DNA of 64,000 nt from NCBI RefSeq assembly GCF_027563345.1, contig NZ_JAMKBK010000005.1; one strand, given 5' to 3'. The DNA comes from Psychrobacillus psychrodurans (GTDB taxonomy: Bacteria > Bacillota > Bacilli > Bacillales_A > Planococcaceae). Positions 9,147 through 17,419 of the stretch are shown one piece after another (the stretch's first letter is position 1; each line of letters starts with the position of its first letter). The notes beneath the pieces were generated by a model that did no database searches, was not told the origin of the DNA, and saw only the letters and a program-made list of their open reading frames with translations. Position numbers and translations under genes: made by a program.

Positions 9147-10457
9147 ATGGATAAAAAACAAACAAACCGTATCTTAATTGCAAGTTTAGTAGGTAGTTCT
9201 ATCGAGTGGTTTGACTATTTTCTGTATGGAACTATGGCGGCTCTCGTATTTAACCAACTGTTCTTTGTCAATGAGGATCCGACAGTGGGACTTTTATTAG
9301 CATATGCATCATTTGCTCTATCCTTTTTCATCCGTCCATTCGGAGGGATAATTTTTAGTCACATTGGTGACCGTATTGGGCGCAAAAAAACACTTGTCAT
9401 TACTTTAACCTTAATGGGAGTTGCTACTTTCGCAATGGGGTTATTACCAACGTATGAAGCAATTGGTGTAGCAGCACCAATCTTACTGATTACGCTACGT
9501 TTAATCCAAGGATTAGGGATTGGCGGCGAGTGGGGAGGTGCGCTACTTTTAGCTACAGAGTATGCGCCAGCCGAAAAAAGAGGGTTTTTTGGTAGTATTC
9601 CTCAAATGGGCGTAACTATTGGGATGATGATGGGTACTCTTGCATTATGGATCATGACTTTACTACCTGAAAACTCATTTATGACATGGGGCTGGCGTGT
9701 GCCATTTATTTTAAGTGCACTATTAGTTATATTTGGTTTATGGATCCGTAAAGGTATTGATGAAACGCCTGAATTTAAAAAGGTAAAAGAATCTGGTGAA
9801 ATTCCGAAGTTACCAATTGTGGAAACTCTAAGATACTACTGGCGTGAAGTATTAATTACCATTGGTGCAAAAGTGGTTGAAACAGCACCGTTTTATATTT
9901 TTGGTACGTTTGTAGTATCGTATGCTACAACCAATTTAGGATTCTCACGATCTTCTACGTTAGCTGCAGTTATGATTGCTACTGTAGTTACAACAATTTT
10001 AATTCCTATTATGGGGAGTTTGTCAGATAAAGTTGGTCGTAAGAAATTGTATATTACTGGATCAATAGGTATGATCGTTTACGCATTTCCGTATTTCTGG
10101 TTAATACACCAAGGTTCAGTGGCAATGTTAATTATCGCAACAGTTATTGGACTGGGAATCATCTGGGCACCAATTACAGCAGTACTTGGAACTATGTTCT
10201 CTGAAATTTTCGATGCAAAAGTTCGATATACAGGCGTTACATTAGGTTATCAAATCGGTGCTGCGGTAGCGGGCGGTACAGCACCACTTGTTGCAACTGC
10301 ATTACTAGCAAAATTCGATAATTCCTATGTCCCAGTGGCAATTTATATTATCTTTACTGCACTTATTTCTCTTGTAGCAATTTGGGCTGTCAAGGACCGA
10401 GGTCGTCAACAAGAAGATATAAACAGAAAAGTTGTAGCAAAAGAGAGTCGCGCGTAA
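9147..10457 (+). CDS. MFS transporter, metabolite:H+ symporter (MHS) family
   Basis: A 12-helix proton-coupled importer of the MHS family (relatives carry proline/betaine, shikimate, alpha-ketoglutarate or dicarboxylates). It has the N-terminal SIEWFDYFLYG signature, the loop 2-3 motif GDRIGRKKTL, the RLIQGLGIGGEWGGA motif of helix 4, and a second-half DKVGRKK motif. At 436 residues it is full length. It shares its promoter-operator with the ornithine cyclodeaminase-family gene 1.3 kb downstream, which suggests an amino-acid-like or opine-like substrate. The ribosome binding site is GGGGAGG. The terminator hairpin begins inside its last codons. Confidence 0.9.
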   Translation: MDKKQTNRILIASLVGSSIEWFDYFLYGTMAALVFNQLFFVNEDPTVGLLLAYASFALSFFIRPFGGIIFSHIGDRIGRKKTLVITLTLMGVATFAMGLLPTYEAIGVAAPILLITLRLIQGLGIGGEWGGALLLATEYAPAEKRGFFGSIPQMGVTIGMMMGTLALWIMTLLPENSFMTWGWRVPFILSALLVIFGLWIRKGIDETPEFKKVKESGEIPKLPIVETLRYYWREVLITIGAKVVETAPFYIFGTFVVSYATTNLGFSRSSTLAAVMIATVVTTILIPIMGSLSDKVGRKKLYITGSIGMIVYAFPYFWLIHQGSVAMLIIATVIGLGIIWAPITAVLGTMFSEIFDAKVRYTGVTLGYQIGAAVAGGTAPLVATALLAKFDNSYVPVAIYIIFTALISLVAIWAVKDRGRQQEDINRKVVAKESRA

Positions 10458-10472
10458 GCGACTCTTTTTTTC
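10444..10472 (+). terminator. intrinsic terminator overlapping the stop codon
   Basis: The stem AGAGTCGC / GCGACTCT has the stop codon of the transporter in its 6-base loop and a following run of T. The left arm encodes the last residues of the protein. Confidence 0.9.
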
Positions 10473-10937
10473 TAATCCGATAAAAAATATTGGTAAATCG
10501 AGAGGTAATACGTTTTCGTTGAACTTTGAACTTTGAACTTTGAACTTTGAACTTTCTGAGAACCTGATTTCTAGAATTTAGAGAGGAATAAAATACCTAG
10601 TGAAATTACTGATTGCAATTGATAAATATAATACTCTGAGTGGCATATTGGAAGGAAGATTAGGTAGAAAACTAGAAAAAGAGAATTGTATTAATTCTCT
10701 ACTTTTCATTTCAATAAACAATGAAAAAGGGATATCTGAGGAAAAAAATCCAATACTGGACAATATTCTAAATAAAATTATCATCGAAACTACACAATAC
10801 TGAAACTTATGCAAAGAATTTTACTACAAATCAAGTTGGTAAAAGCAACACAGAAATGATAAATCCACTTAACTAGTACATGGAATTGCATTAAGATATA
10901 TTAAAAGTTAGTAGAGCTCAATCATATTCTAAATTGT
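10473..10937. other. intergenic region with no supported gene
   Basis: Separates the MHS transporter from the convergent regulator gene. It contains the TTGAACT tandem repeat (10519-10555). A 67-codon GTG frame (10600-10803) has only a poorly spaced GAGAGGA upstream and no recognisable family, so I do not call it a gene. Confidence 0.5.
10519..10555. repeat. TTGAACT heptamer tandem repeat
   Basis: Five perfect head-to-tail copies of TTGAACT, plus two more matching bases. The 7-bp unit would shift the reading frame, and the site is non-coding. It is the sort of tract that gains or loses units by slippage. Confidence 0.95.
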
Positions 10938-11453
10938 CTACCTTTTAGACGATATTACAAGAAAACGTATCGTCTTATCTGAATAGTTATACCAGTAATG
11001 AGATTTTTTTGCATTGAACATAATGGATTGCTGTTCCTGTAATTCTTGTTTTTCCTCTTCTATAACAACGGTCAGTGTTCCCTCTAAGACAAATATAAAC
11101 TCGTGTCCACCATGGGATAATGCATTTCCCTCGTTTTCGCCTGGTTGAAGCGTTACTAAAATAGGTGCATATGATGCTTCCCACTGACCGCATGATAAAT
11201 CCTTATAATAGAACTGCTGTCTCCTTTTATCTAGCTCCTTTGTGTTCATATTTTCTGGGAAAAACATCGTTGGGTTCACATTTAATGCATCTGCAATTTT
11301 TTTTAGTGATTCAAGTGTAACACTCGATTTCCCACGTTCTACTTGCGATAGGAAGCTTATAGAAACACTGGTTTGTTCTGCAAGCTCTTTTAAGGTTAGC
11401 TTACGTTCTTTTCTTATTGCTTTTAAAATATTTCCAATTGAATGAGAAGTCAT
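10938..11453 (-). CDS. XRE family transcriptional regulator with cupin sensor domain
   Basis: A 171-residue DNA-binding regulator. Residues about 8-64 form an XRE helix-turn-helix (LKELAEQTSVSISFLSQVER is the recognition part). Residues about 100-168 form a small cupin barrel (GGHEFIFVLEGTLTVVI ... KSHYWYN), the usual ligand sensor of this architecture (PuuR and SutR-like). ATG 11453 is preceded by AAGGAG. It lies between two genes that share a TTGACA promoter with the palindrome AAGTGTCACTT at the same distance, so it is the likely regulator of both. The ligand is unknown, presumably the substrate of the transporter or dehydrogenase-like enzyme. Confidence 0.9.
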   Translation of the reverse strand: MTSHSIGNILKAIRKERKLTLKELAEQTSVSISFLSQVERGKSSVTLESLKKIADALNVNPTMFFPENMNTKELDKRRQQFYYKDLSCGQWEASYAPILVTLQPGENEGNALSHGGHEFIFVLEGTLTVVIEEEKQELQEQQSIMFNAKKSHYWYNYSDKTIRFLVISSKR

Positions 11454-11536
11454 CTATCATTCTCCTTAGCTTTTATGTATATATTCATCATACAACAATT
11501 CAGTTTATTCATTCAATTTTAATTTCCTTTAGTATA

Positions 11537-11594
11537 TTGACAGAAAATTTAAAAATGTTAAAATAAGTATAAGGTGAAAATTGAAGTGTCACTT
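11537..11594 (+). promoter_or_regulatory. promoter and candidate operator of the ornithine cyclodeaminase-family gene
   Basis: TTGACA at 11537-11542 and TAAAAT at 11559-11564 (16-bp spacer), followed by the palindrome AAGTGTCACTT at 11584-11594. Palindrome sequence and distance from the -10 match the transporter promoter at 9063-9120 to within one base, and the flanks (AAATT...) are also shared. Confidence 0.75.
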
Positions 11595-11728
11595 TAATTT
11601 ATATTCTAAGAGACTTGTAGATGCTAAAGATATTCAACTAAATGACGTCAAAGAAATGAGAAAAGACTAAATTACATAACTCATCTTTGTATTCGAGGGT
11701 GAGTTTTTCATCATTGGAGGAGTACATA

Positions 11729-12712
11729 ATGTTAGTAGTGAATGAAAAACAAATTATGAGCACATATAGTATGAAAGAAGCTCTACAAGATGTGGAAGAA
11801 GTGTTAAAGGCAAAAGTAGCAGAGAAAATTTCAAACCCACATCGAACAGTTCTCGAATTTCCACAGCATGAAGCATCTGCACTGTATATGCCAAGTGCTG
11901 ATTTGGTGGAGGAAGTAACAGCAGTGAAGGTAGTAACGATTTTTCCAAACAATCCATCCAATGGTAAATCAACAACTCAAGGGGTTGTATTATTATCGGA
12001 TGCTAAAAATGGGGAGCATGTGGCAATGTTGAACGCCTCTTATTTAACGCGTTTACGTACAGGCGCATTGAGTGGTATTGCGACAAAATATTTGGCTAGA
12101 AAAAATGCTAAAGTATTGACAGTTATTGGAACTGGGGCTATGGCTTTCGAACAAGCTTTAGGTGTCCTTGCTGTTCGAGAGATAGAACGTATTATTTTAT
12201 TTAATCGTACTGCCGAAAAAGCACAGAAATTCGGAGAGAAGTTAGCAAACTTTGGTGTTAGGGTTCCATTTGAAGTAGTGGTAGATGTATCGATTGCTGT
12301 TCGTCAGGCGGATATAATTTGTTGCGCGACTCGTTCCAACGACCCGGTATTTAATGGAGAGGATCTTCAGCCTGGAACGCATATCAACGGTGTAGGTTCC
12401 TATTTACCCCATATGCTGGAGATGGATGTGACAACTATCAAACGTGCTTCCAAAATAATTGTAGATGATTTAGCTGGAGTGAAGGATGAAGCTGGTGAAC
12501 TTATGCATGCTGAAAAAATTGGCGAGTGGTCATTTAATGATGTGCAAGGTGAAATCGGACAGCTTGTTGTAAGAGACGTAACTGGTCGTGAAAATGAGGA
12601 AGAAATCACCTTGTTTAAATCAGTAGGAGCAGCTTATTTTGATTTGGCAGTAGCTAAAGGTGCATACGTAAAAGCCAAAGAACAAAATATTGGAACAAAT
12701 ATAGAAGTTTGA
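11729..12712 (+). CDS. ornithine cyclodeaminase / mu-crystallin family enzyme
   Basis: A 327-residue NAD(P)-dependent enzyme of the OCD/mu-crystallin superfamily. Members include ornithine cyclodeaminase, alanine dehydrogenase and pyrroline-2-carboxylate or ketimine reductases. The Rossmann glycine motif is VIGTGAMAFEQ, and the substrate-side motif RTGALSGIATKYLAR is present; HINGVGSYLPHMLEM is also family-typical. The exact reaction cannot be fixed. ATG 11729 follows GGAGGA; the frame extends to 11687 but without a ribosome binding site. Its promoter-operator matches that of the MHS transporter, so import and first catabolic step are probably induced together. Confidence 0.85.
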   Translation: MLVVNEKQIMSTYSMKEALQDVEEVLKAKVAEKISNPHRTVLEFPQHEASALYMPSADLVEEVTAVKVVTIFPNNPSNGKSTTQGVVLLSDAKNGEHVAMLNASYLTRLRTGALSGIATKYLARKNAKVLTVIGTGAMAFEQALGVLAVREIERIILFNRTAEKAQKFGEKLANFGVRVPFEVVVDVSIAVRQADIICCATRSNDPVFNGEDLQPGTHINGVGSYLPHMLEMDVTTIKRASKIIVDDLAGVKDEAGELMHAEKIGEWSFNDVQGEIGQLVVRDVTGRENEEEITLFKSVGAAYFDLAVAKGAYVKAKEQNIGTNIEV

Positions 12713-12722
12713 TGAAAACTCG

Positions 12723-12752
12723 AAACTGTCTCAGCAATGAGGCAGTTTTTTA
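12723..12752 (+). terminator. intrinsic terminator
   Basis: The stem AAACTGTCTCA / TGAGGCAGTTT (one G-U pair) has a 4-base loop and is followed by TTTTT. Confidence 0.85.
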
Positions 12753-12813
12753 TTGTTGAAAAAATAATTTAATAGGGGGTTTTATTTTATTATTAAGTGG
12801 AACGATAGCATTG

Positions 12814-12842
12814 TTGACATGGTTTTTGGTTCATGGTAAAAT
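12814..12842 (+). promoter_or_regulatory. sigma-A type promoter of the dioxygenase gene
   Basis: TTGACA at 12814-12819 and TAAAAT at 12837-12842 with a 17-bp spacer. The AAGTGTCACTT palindrome is absent here, so this gene is not obviously part of the same regulon. Confidence 0.65.
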
Positions 12843-12894
12843 TACTTTGAATTAAAGATACTTAAATTAAAGATAAAATATTGGAGGAATATAT

Positions 12895-13872
12895 ATGAAT
12901 CACTTAAAAGGTCTGCACCATGTTACTGCAATTACAAGTAGTGCCGAAGAAAATTACAAATTCTTCACTAATGTATTGGGGATGCGACTTGTTAAAAAGA
13001 CAGTAAACCAAGATGATATTCAAACTTATCATTTGTTTTTTGCAGATGATGTCGGTGGAGCTGGTACGGATATGACATTCTTCGACTTCCCGAATATTCA
13101 AAAGGGGACGCATGGCACTAACGAAATATATCGTACTGGTTTCCGTGTACCAACTGACGAAGCATTAGATTATTGGGTAAAACGTTTTGATCGATTAGAT
13201 GTGAAGCATACCGGTATCCAAGAGCAGTTTGGAACAAAGGTACTGTCATTTGTAGATTTTGATGAGCAACAATATCAGCTAGTATCAGACGAAAACAATA
13301 AAGGGGTTGCAGCTGGAACACCATGGCAAAAAGGTCCGATTCCACTAGAGTATGCTATTACTGGTCTTGGTCCAATTACTATTCGAATTGCTGAATTTGA
13401 CTATATGAAAGAAGTGCTTGAAAAGGTTTTATTGTTCAAAGAAATAGGACAAGAGGAAGCATTTCACTTATTTGAAGTAGGAGAGGGTGGTAATGGTGCT
13501 CAAGTGATAGTGGAGAAAAATATTATTCTTCCACCAGGACGTCAAGGGTTTGGAACAGTTCACCATGCAGCATTCCGAGTAGAAGATAGAGCTGTGCTAG
13601 ATGAATGGACAAATCGTATGGAAAGCTTCGGATTCCAAACTTCCGGATTCGTCGATCGTTTCTTTTTCCAATCATTATATTCAAGAGTTGCGAACGGAAT
13701 ACTATTTGAATTTGCAACTGATGGACCAGGATTTATGGGAGACGAACCATATGAAACACTTGGAGAAAAATTATCATTGCCTCCGTTCCTAGAACCAAAA
13801 CGTGAACAAATTGAAGGGTTAGTTCGTCCAATTGATACAGTACGCAGCACAATTGAGTTTATAAAAGAATAA
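12895..13872 (+). CDS. ring-cleaving dioxygenase of the MhqO/MhqA type (VOC fold)
   Basis: A 325-residue extradiol-type dioxygenase built from two vicinal-oxygen-chelate modules. The first starts GLHHVTAITSSAEENYKFF and the second starts near residue 140. Likely metal ligands are His8/9, His222/223 in GTVHHAAFRV, and Glu near 272 in LFEFATDGPGF. Relatives (B. subtilis MhqO, MhqA) detoxify hydroquinones and catechols and are induced by quinone stress through a MarR-type repressor, but no such repressor is adjacent here. The start is set by GGAGG before ATG. It has its own promoter and terminator, hence is monocistronic. Confidence 0.88.
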   Translation: MNHLKGLHHVTAITSSAEENYKFFTNVLGMRLVKKTVNQDDIQTYHLFFADDVGGAGTDMTFFDFPNIQKGTHGTNEIYRTGFRVPTDEALDYWVKRFDRLDVKHTGIQEQFGTKVLSFVDFDEQQYQLVSDENNKGVAAGTPWQKGPIPLEYAITGLGPITIRIAEFDYMKEVLEKVLLFKEIGQEEAFHLFEVGEGGNGAQVIVEKNIILPPGRQGFGTVHHAAFRVEDRAVLDEWTNRMESFGFQTSGFVDRFFFQSLYSRVANGILFEFATDGPGFMGDEPYETLGEKLSLPPFLEPKREQIEGLVRPIDTVRSTIEFIKE

Positions 13873-13884
13873 TAACAAAGTGAG

Positions 13885-13909
13885 CCGCTTCCTTTAGGAG
13901 GCGGTTTTT
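13885..13909 (+). terminator. intrinsic terminator
   Basis: The stem CCGCTTCC / GGAGGCGG (one G-U pair) has a TTTA loop and TTTTT tail. Confidence 0.85.
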
Positions 13910-13950
13910 CTATGAATTAAACTAGCGTTTTTGGAATAAATATCCTTTTA

Positions 13951-14063
13951 GCGAGTAAATAACCAATGGGAGCAAGTAAATCCGTTTCGAGAGCAAGTAA
14001 CATAGCAAAGAGAGCAAATAAAGGTCCCGCATGCGCAAGTAAACAGTTGGTTAGAGCAAGTAA
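13951..14063 (+). repeat. 21-bp periodic array, GCAAGTAA core (array A)
   Basis: Six cores start at 13951, 13972, 13993, 14014, 14035 and 14056, every step exactly 21 bp. The core is GCAAGTAA (GCGAGTAA and GCAAATAA are variants) and is usually preceded by GA; about 10 bases between cores vary. It lies between the terminator of the dioxygenase gene and the OpuC-like operon. The same element occurs at 61606-61718 and, as two copies on the other strand, at 54711-54739. Confidence 0.9.
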
Positions 14064-14220
14064 CGACTAACTTTTATGGACAATACGAGCAGAGCATAAG
14101 CGTCGATTTTCACAAACCCAAAATTTTTTCGCAAAATAGAGTATTCTATGGCTTTATCTTCATGTTTTTAGGGTAAACATGGTTGGAAGTAAATATAGTA
14201 GAAGAAAGGAGGGAAGTGAG

Positions 14221-15183
14221 TTGATTCGTTTTGAAAATATTACGAAAGTGTTTCCAGATGGAACAAAAGCTTTGCAGAGTGTCACTTTAACAATTCCGAA
14301 AGAGCAATTAGTGGTCATCATTGGACCAAGTGGATGCGGTAAAACTACGCTTCTAAAACTTATCAATCGAATAGAAACTCCTACCTCTGGTGAAATTTAT
14401 GTAGAGGAAAAAGCTATCTCTAGTGTAGATCCTGTTGAACTGAGGAAGACAATTGGATATGTTATTCAACGAATTGGTTTGTTTCCACATATGACCATAG
14501 AAAGAAATGCTGCGCTTGTTCCAAATTTAAAAGGGTGGCCAAAGGAAAAAACGATAACACGTATTCATGAATTAATGAATATGGTAGGACTTGAACCAGA
14601 TCAGTTTTTGCGTAAATACCCACTTGAATTAAGTGGGGGTCAGCAACAACGAATAGGTGTCGTGAGAGCCTTAGCTGCGAATCCGGATATAATATTAATG
14701 GATGAACCATTTAGTGCATTAGATCCGATAAGTCGCGAACAATTACAAAATGAGATAAAGCACTTGCAAGAAAAGATCAACAAAACAATCATCTTTGTTA
14801 CGCATGACATTGATGAGGCATTAAAAATAGCAGATATGATTGTCGTCATGAAAGATGGCATGATCGAGCAAGTTGCTACACCTACACAGATAATAGAAAA
14901 TCCTATTAATGACTTCGTGAAAAACTTTATTGGAATAGAAAGAATCAATCGGAAAAAGTCTATTGGAAAAAGGGAACTACAGGACTTTGCGTCTTTTTTT
15001 GATAGCGAATGGGAATCATTCTATATAGAGGTCGATGCTTCTATGTTAGTGGAAGAAGCTATCGCTTTATTAGAAAATGAAGGTGCAAAGGGACTGCTAG
15101 TAAAGCACAGCAACGAGGTGCTAGGCTTTGTAAATCAATCTATACTTCTTCGAGCAATGCTTGCAAAGGAAGAGGTGGTATAA
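14221..15183 (+). CDS. OpuC-like osmoprotectant ABC transporter, ATP-binding subunit
   Basis: Cytoplasmic ATPase of a glycine-betaine/carnitine/choline type importer (OpuCA/ProV class). Walker A is GPSGCGKT, the ABC signature is LSGGQQQR, and Walker B is IILMDEPFSALDP. The C-terminal region after about residue 240 is CBS-like but only about one repeat long (EEAIALLENEGAKGLLV). TTG 14221 is eight bases after AAGGAGG, so I use it; the frame opens at 14179 but without a matching site. The stop is directly followed by the permease start, so the two are translationally coupled. It is the first gene of a three-gene operon. Confidence 0.9.
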   Translation: MIRFENITKVFPDGTKALQSVTLTIPKEQLVVIIGPSGCGKTTLLKLINRIETPTSGEIYVEEKAISSVDPVELRKTIGYVIQRIGLFPHMTIERNAALVPNLKGWPKEKTITRIHELMNMVGLEPDQFLRKYPLELSGGQQQRIGVVRALAANPDIILMDEPFSALDPISREQLQNEIKHLQEKINKTIIFVTHDIDEALKIADMIVVMKDGMIEQVATPTQIIENPINDFVKNFIGIERINRKKSIGKRELQDFASFFDSEWESFYIEVDASMLVEEAIALLENEGAKGLLVKHSNEVLGFVNQSILLRAMLAKEEVV

Positions 15184-15828
15184 GTGAGTAACTTTATAGA
15201 TACAATTCAAAGTCGTTCAGATTTAATACAAGAGGCGTTTATGCAGCATATTTACTTATCCTTTGTTGCTTTAGCTATCGGTATTGCAATTGCATTACCT
15301 TTAGGTATATTAGTTGCAAGGTATCGTAGAATAGCTGAGCCAGTTATAGGAATCACCGCAATCTTTCAGACAATACCAAGCTTGGCGCTATTCGGTTTCC
15401 TAGTTCCGTTAATAGGGATTGGCGCTAAAACAGCTTTGATTGCCTTAATCATTTACGCCCTCTTACCTATTTTACGTAATACATATACTGGTATTTCAAA
15501 TATTGATGAATCTATGATTGAGGCTGGAAGAGGAATGGGTATGACGAAGAGTCAGCTTCTTTGGCAGATTGAATTTCCACTTGCTCTACCGTTTATAATG
15601 GCAGGTATTCGAACTGCCACAGTTCTGACTGTAGGAATTGCTACACTGGCAACATTTGTTGGAGCAGGAGGGTTAGGGGATGTAATTTACCGTGGATTGC
15701 AATCTTACAATAATTCGCTTGTTTTAGCTGGAGCATTACCCGTTGCATTATTAGCAATTTTGTTTGATCTGATATTAAAATGGATTGAAAAAAAGGCTAC
15801 ACCAAAAGGAATGAATACTGGAGGATGA
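15184..15828 (+). CDS. OpuC-like osmoprotectant ABC transporter, permease subunit
   Basis: A 214-residue membrane permease with about six helices. The EAA loop SMIEAGRGMGMTKSQLLWQIEFPLA region (about residues 118-142) contacts the ATPase. The segment IFQTIPSLALFGFL is typical of OpuCB/OpuCD and ProW-like permeases. The GTG start immediately follows the ATPase stop. Well-studied OpuC systems carry two permease genes; only one is present here, so a homodimer is likely. The next gene encodes the binding lipoprotein, starting 4 bases after the stop. Confidence 0.9.
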   Translation: MSNFIDTIQSRSDLIQEAFMQHIYLSFVALAIGIAIALPLGILVARYRRIAEPVIGITAIFQTIPSLALFGFLVPLIGIGAKTALIALIIYALLPILRNTYTGISNIDESMIEAGRGMGMTKSQLLWQIEFPLALPFIMAGIRTATVLTVGIATLATFVGAGGLGDVIYRGLQSYNNSLVLAGALPVALLAILFDLILKWIEKKATPKGMNTGG

Positions 15829-15832
15829 TGGG

Positions 15833-16726
15833 ATGAAAAAGTTAATGGGGATAGTGGGACTTGTAGGAGTTTTGCTTTTAAGCGCTTGCTCGGATTCTGA
15901 GGAAACATTAGTAATTAGTGGGAAACCGTGGACGGAGCAATTTATACTACCTCAGATTTTAGGGCAATATATTAAAGAGAAAACTGATATTAATGTGGAA
16001 TATAAAGAGGGGCTAGGAGAAGTAGCAATTATGACTCCTGCTTTGGAAAAAGGCGATATTGATCTATACGTGGAGTATACTGGCACAGGTTTAAAAGATG
16101 TGTTGAAGGAGGAATCTGAGGTAGGAGAGAGCTCAGATATTGTGTTGGAAAAAGTTAGAAAAGGTTATGAGGAACAGTTTGAAGCTACGTGGTTAAGTCC
16201 ACTTGGTTTTGAAAATACGTATACATTAGCTTATACAAAAGATAATGAGTACAGTGCAGAAACTTACTCTGATTTAGTGGAGGCTTCCAAAACTGGAGGT
16301 ATGATATTTGGGGCACCTCATGCATTTTATGAAAGAAAGGGAGATGGTTTTGACGATCTAATAAACACGTATCCATTTGTTTTTTCGGAAACACAAAGCC
16401 TAGATCCAAATGTAATGTATGAAGCATTGAAAAACGGAGATGTCGATGTTATACCAGCGTTTACGACTGATGGACGTATCGAACGATTTGATTTGCAAAC
16501 GACAAAGGATGATTTAGGGTTTTTCCCTAAGTATGATGCAGCTCCAGTCGTGCGTATGGATGCTCTAGAAAAGTTTCCCGAGCTAGAGGATGTGCTAAAC
16601 GAGTTAGCAGGTAAAATATCCGAAGAAGATATGCTAAAGATGAATGCTAGAGTAGATATTGACGGTGATAAACCAGAGGATGTAGCTCATGACTTTTTAG
16701 TTGAGAAAGGATTAATAGAAGAATAA
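15833..16726 (+). CDS. OpuC-like osmoprotectant-binding lipoprotein
   Basis: Extracellular substrate-binding protein, tethered as a lipoprotein. The signal peptide ends in the lipobox LLLSAC, with Cys19 the lipidated residue. The mature part begins with VISGKPWTEQFILPQILGQYI and carries the YVEYTGTGL motif of the OpuAC/OpuCC glycine-betaine/quaternary-amine-binding family. The C-terminal half has DVIPAFTTDGRIERFDL, also typical. It is the last gene of the operon. No plus-strand T tract follows the hairpin at 16731-16760, so termination of this operon is unclear. Confidence 0.9.
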   Translation: MKKLMGIVGLVGVLLLSACSDSEETLVISGKPWTEQFILPQILGQYIKEKTDINVEYKEGLGEVAIMTPALEKGDIDLYVEYTGTGLKDVLKEESEVGESSDIVLEKVRKGYEEQFEATWLSPLGFENTYTLAYTKDNEYSAETYSDLVEASKTGGMIFGAPHAFYERKGDGFDDLINTYPFVFSETQSLDPNVMYEALKNGDVDVIPAFTTDGRIERFDLQTTKDDLGFFPKYDAAPVVRMDALEKFPELEDVLNELAGKISEEDMLKMNARVDIDGDKPEDVAHDFLVEKGLIEE

Positions 16727-16760
16727 AAAACACCCGGTTCTAGCTTTCTAGAATCGGGTG
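16725..16760 (-). terminator. intrinsic terminator of queT
   Basis: The stem CACCCGGTTCTAG / CTAGAATCGGGTG (one G-U pair) is followed on the minus strand by TTTTTT. On the plus strand no T tract follows, so it mainly serves queT; its tail bases abut the stop of the convergent lipoprotein gene. Confidence 0.8.
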
Positions 16761-16767
16761 AAATTAT

Positions 16768-17259
16768 TTAGAGGAGCGTTTTGAAATTTAGTCTTTTATT
16801 TAAAGCAAGCATAATTGGAATACCAACTGCTAGAACGACGAATTCACCAGCTGCAACTGTTAACCATGTATACAAGAATGGTATATCAAACCAAAGCATT
16901 AATTCAAATGCTATAATACACATTGTAAATGTAAACAGAATGGTATTGATAGCCAAACGTGCAAAGTTTCCTTTGACATATTTAGTAGCAAAAATCGTTA
17001 ATGATAACGTAATAATAGAATGTGCTACTCCGAATGTAAGGTCGTAGGCCATCATTGGAGAGAACAGATTAGTGATGAATACTCCTAATACAATTCCAAA
17101 AAAGTATTTTTTATTAAATACGATTAAGTGATTAAACATCTCCGCAATACGAAACTGTACTGCACCAAATGCAAAAGGAGCCACTAGTAGAGATACCGCG
17201 ACATAAAGAGCGGCAATAACACCAGTTACTGCTATAGTCTTTGTTTTCATTTTATTCAT
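16768..17259 (-). CDS. queT: queuosine precursor transporter QueT
   Basis: A 163-residue integral membrane protein of the QueT family, the substrate-specific (S) component of an ECF-type importer for a queuosine precursor such as preQ1. It has about five or six helices, with the family pattern AALYVAVSLLVAPFAFGAVQFRIAE at the start of the chain and NLFSPMMAYDLTFGVAHS in the middle. The 5' leader contains a preQ1-I riboswitch whose last loop merges into the ribosome binding site AAGGAG, so import falls when preQ1 is plentiful. The ECF ATPase and T subunits are not in this window. Confidence 0.92.
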   Translation of the reverse strand: MNKMKTKTIAVTGVIAALYVAVSLLVAPFAFGAVQFRIAEMFNHLIVFNKKYFFGIVLGVFITNLFSPMMAYDLTFGVAHSIITLSLTIFATKYVKGNFARLAINTILFTFTMCIIAFELMLWFDIPFLYTWLTVAAGEFVVLAVGIPIMLALNKRLNFKTLL

Positions 17260-17261
17260 TT

Positions 17262-17300
17262 CTCCTTAGTTTTTTTCCGTGGGAGGTTCTCGAACCACGT
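17262..17300 (-). promoter_or_regulatory. preQ1-I riboswitch
   Basis: Read on the minus strand, the P1 stem CGTGG / CCACG encloses a TTCGAGAACCT loop and is followed by the A-rich tail GAAAAAAACTAAGGAG. The P1, L1 and AAAAAACTAAGG layout matches the class I preQ1 aptamer. The tail includes the AAGGAG of queT, so ligand binding should hide the ribosome binding site (translational control). Confidence 0.88.
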
Positions 17301-17419
17301 TAGTTTTCACAAAGAGTTATTTTATGCGAATTGTTATCAACTGTCAAGGGAAATTGTAATATATGAATATTGTTATCCTATGATAGAATGGAACACAGCA
17401 ACGAAAAGGAAGGTTTTTT

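Noticed and set aside
10600..10803. 67-codon GTG frame between the transporter and the regulator
   Set aside because: Weak, badly spaced ribosome binding site and no family resemblance.
12770..12857. Hydrophobic frame reading LLLSGTIALLTWFLVH before the dioxygenase
   Set aside because: No usable start codon; it overlaps a clear TTGACA - TAAAAT promoter.
13951..14063. Minus-strand open frame with a Cys-rich heptad over array A
   Set aside because: No start codon or ribosome binding site. The heptad is a product of the 21-bp period, and the 19-bp steps in other arrays break frame.
14278..14287. AGTGTCACTT inside the ATPase gene, matching the candidate XRE operator
   Set aside because: It lies in the coding sequence (residues QSVTL), lacks the promoter context and the full palindrome, so chance is likely.
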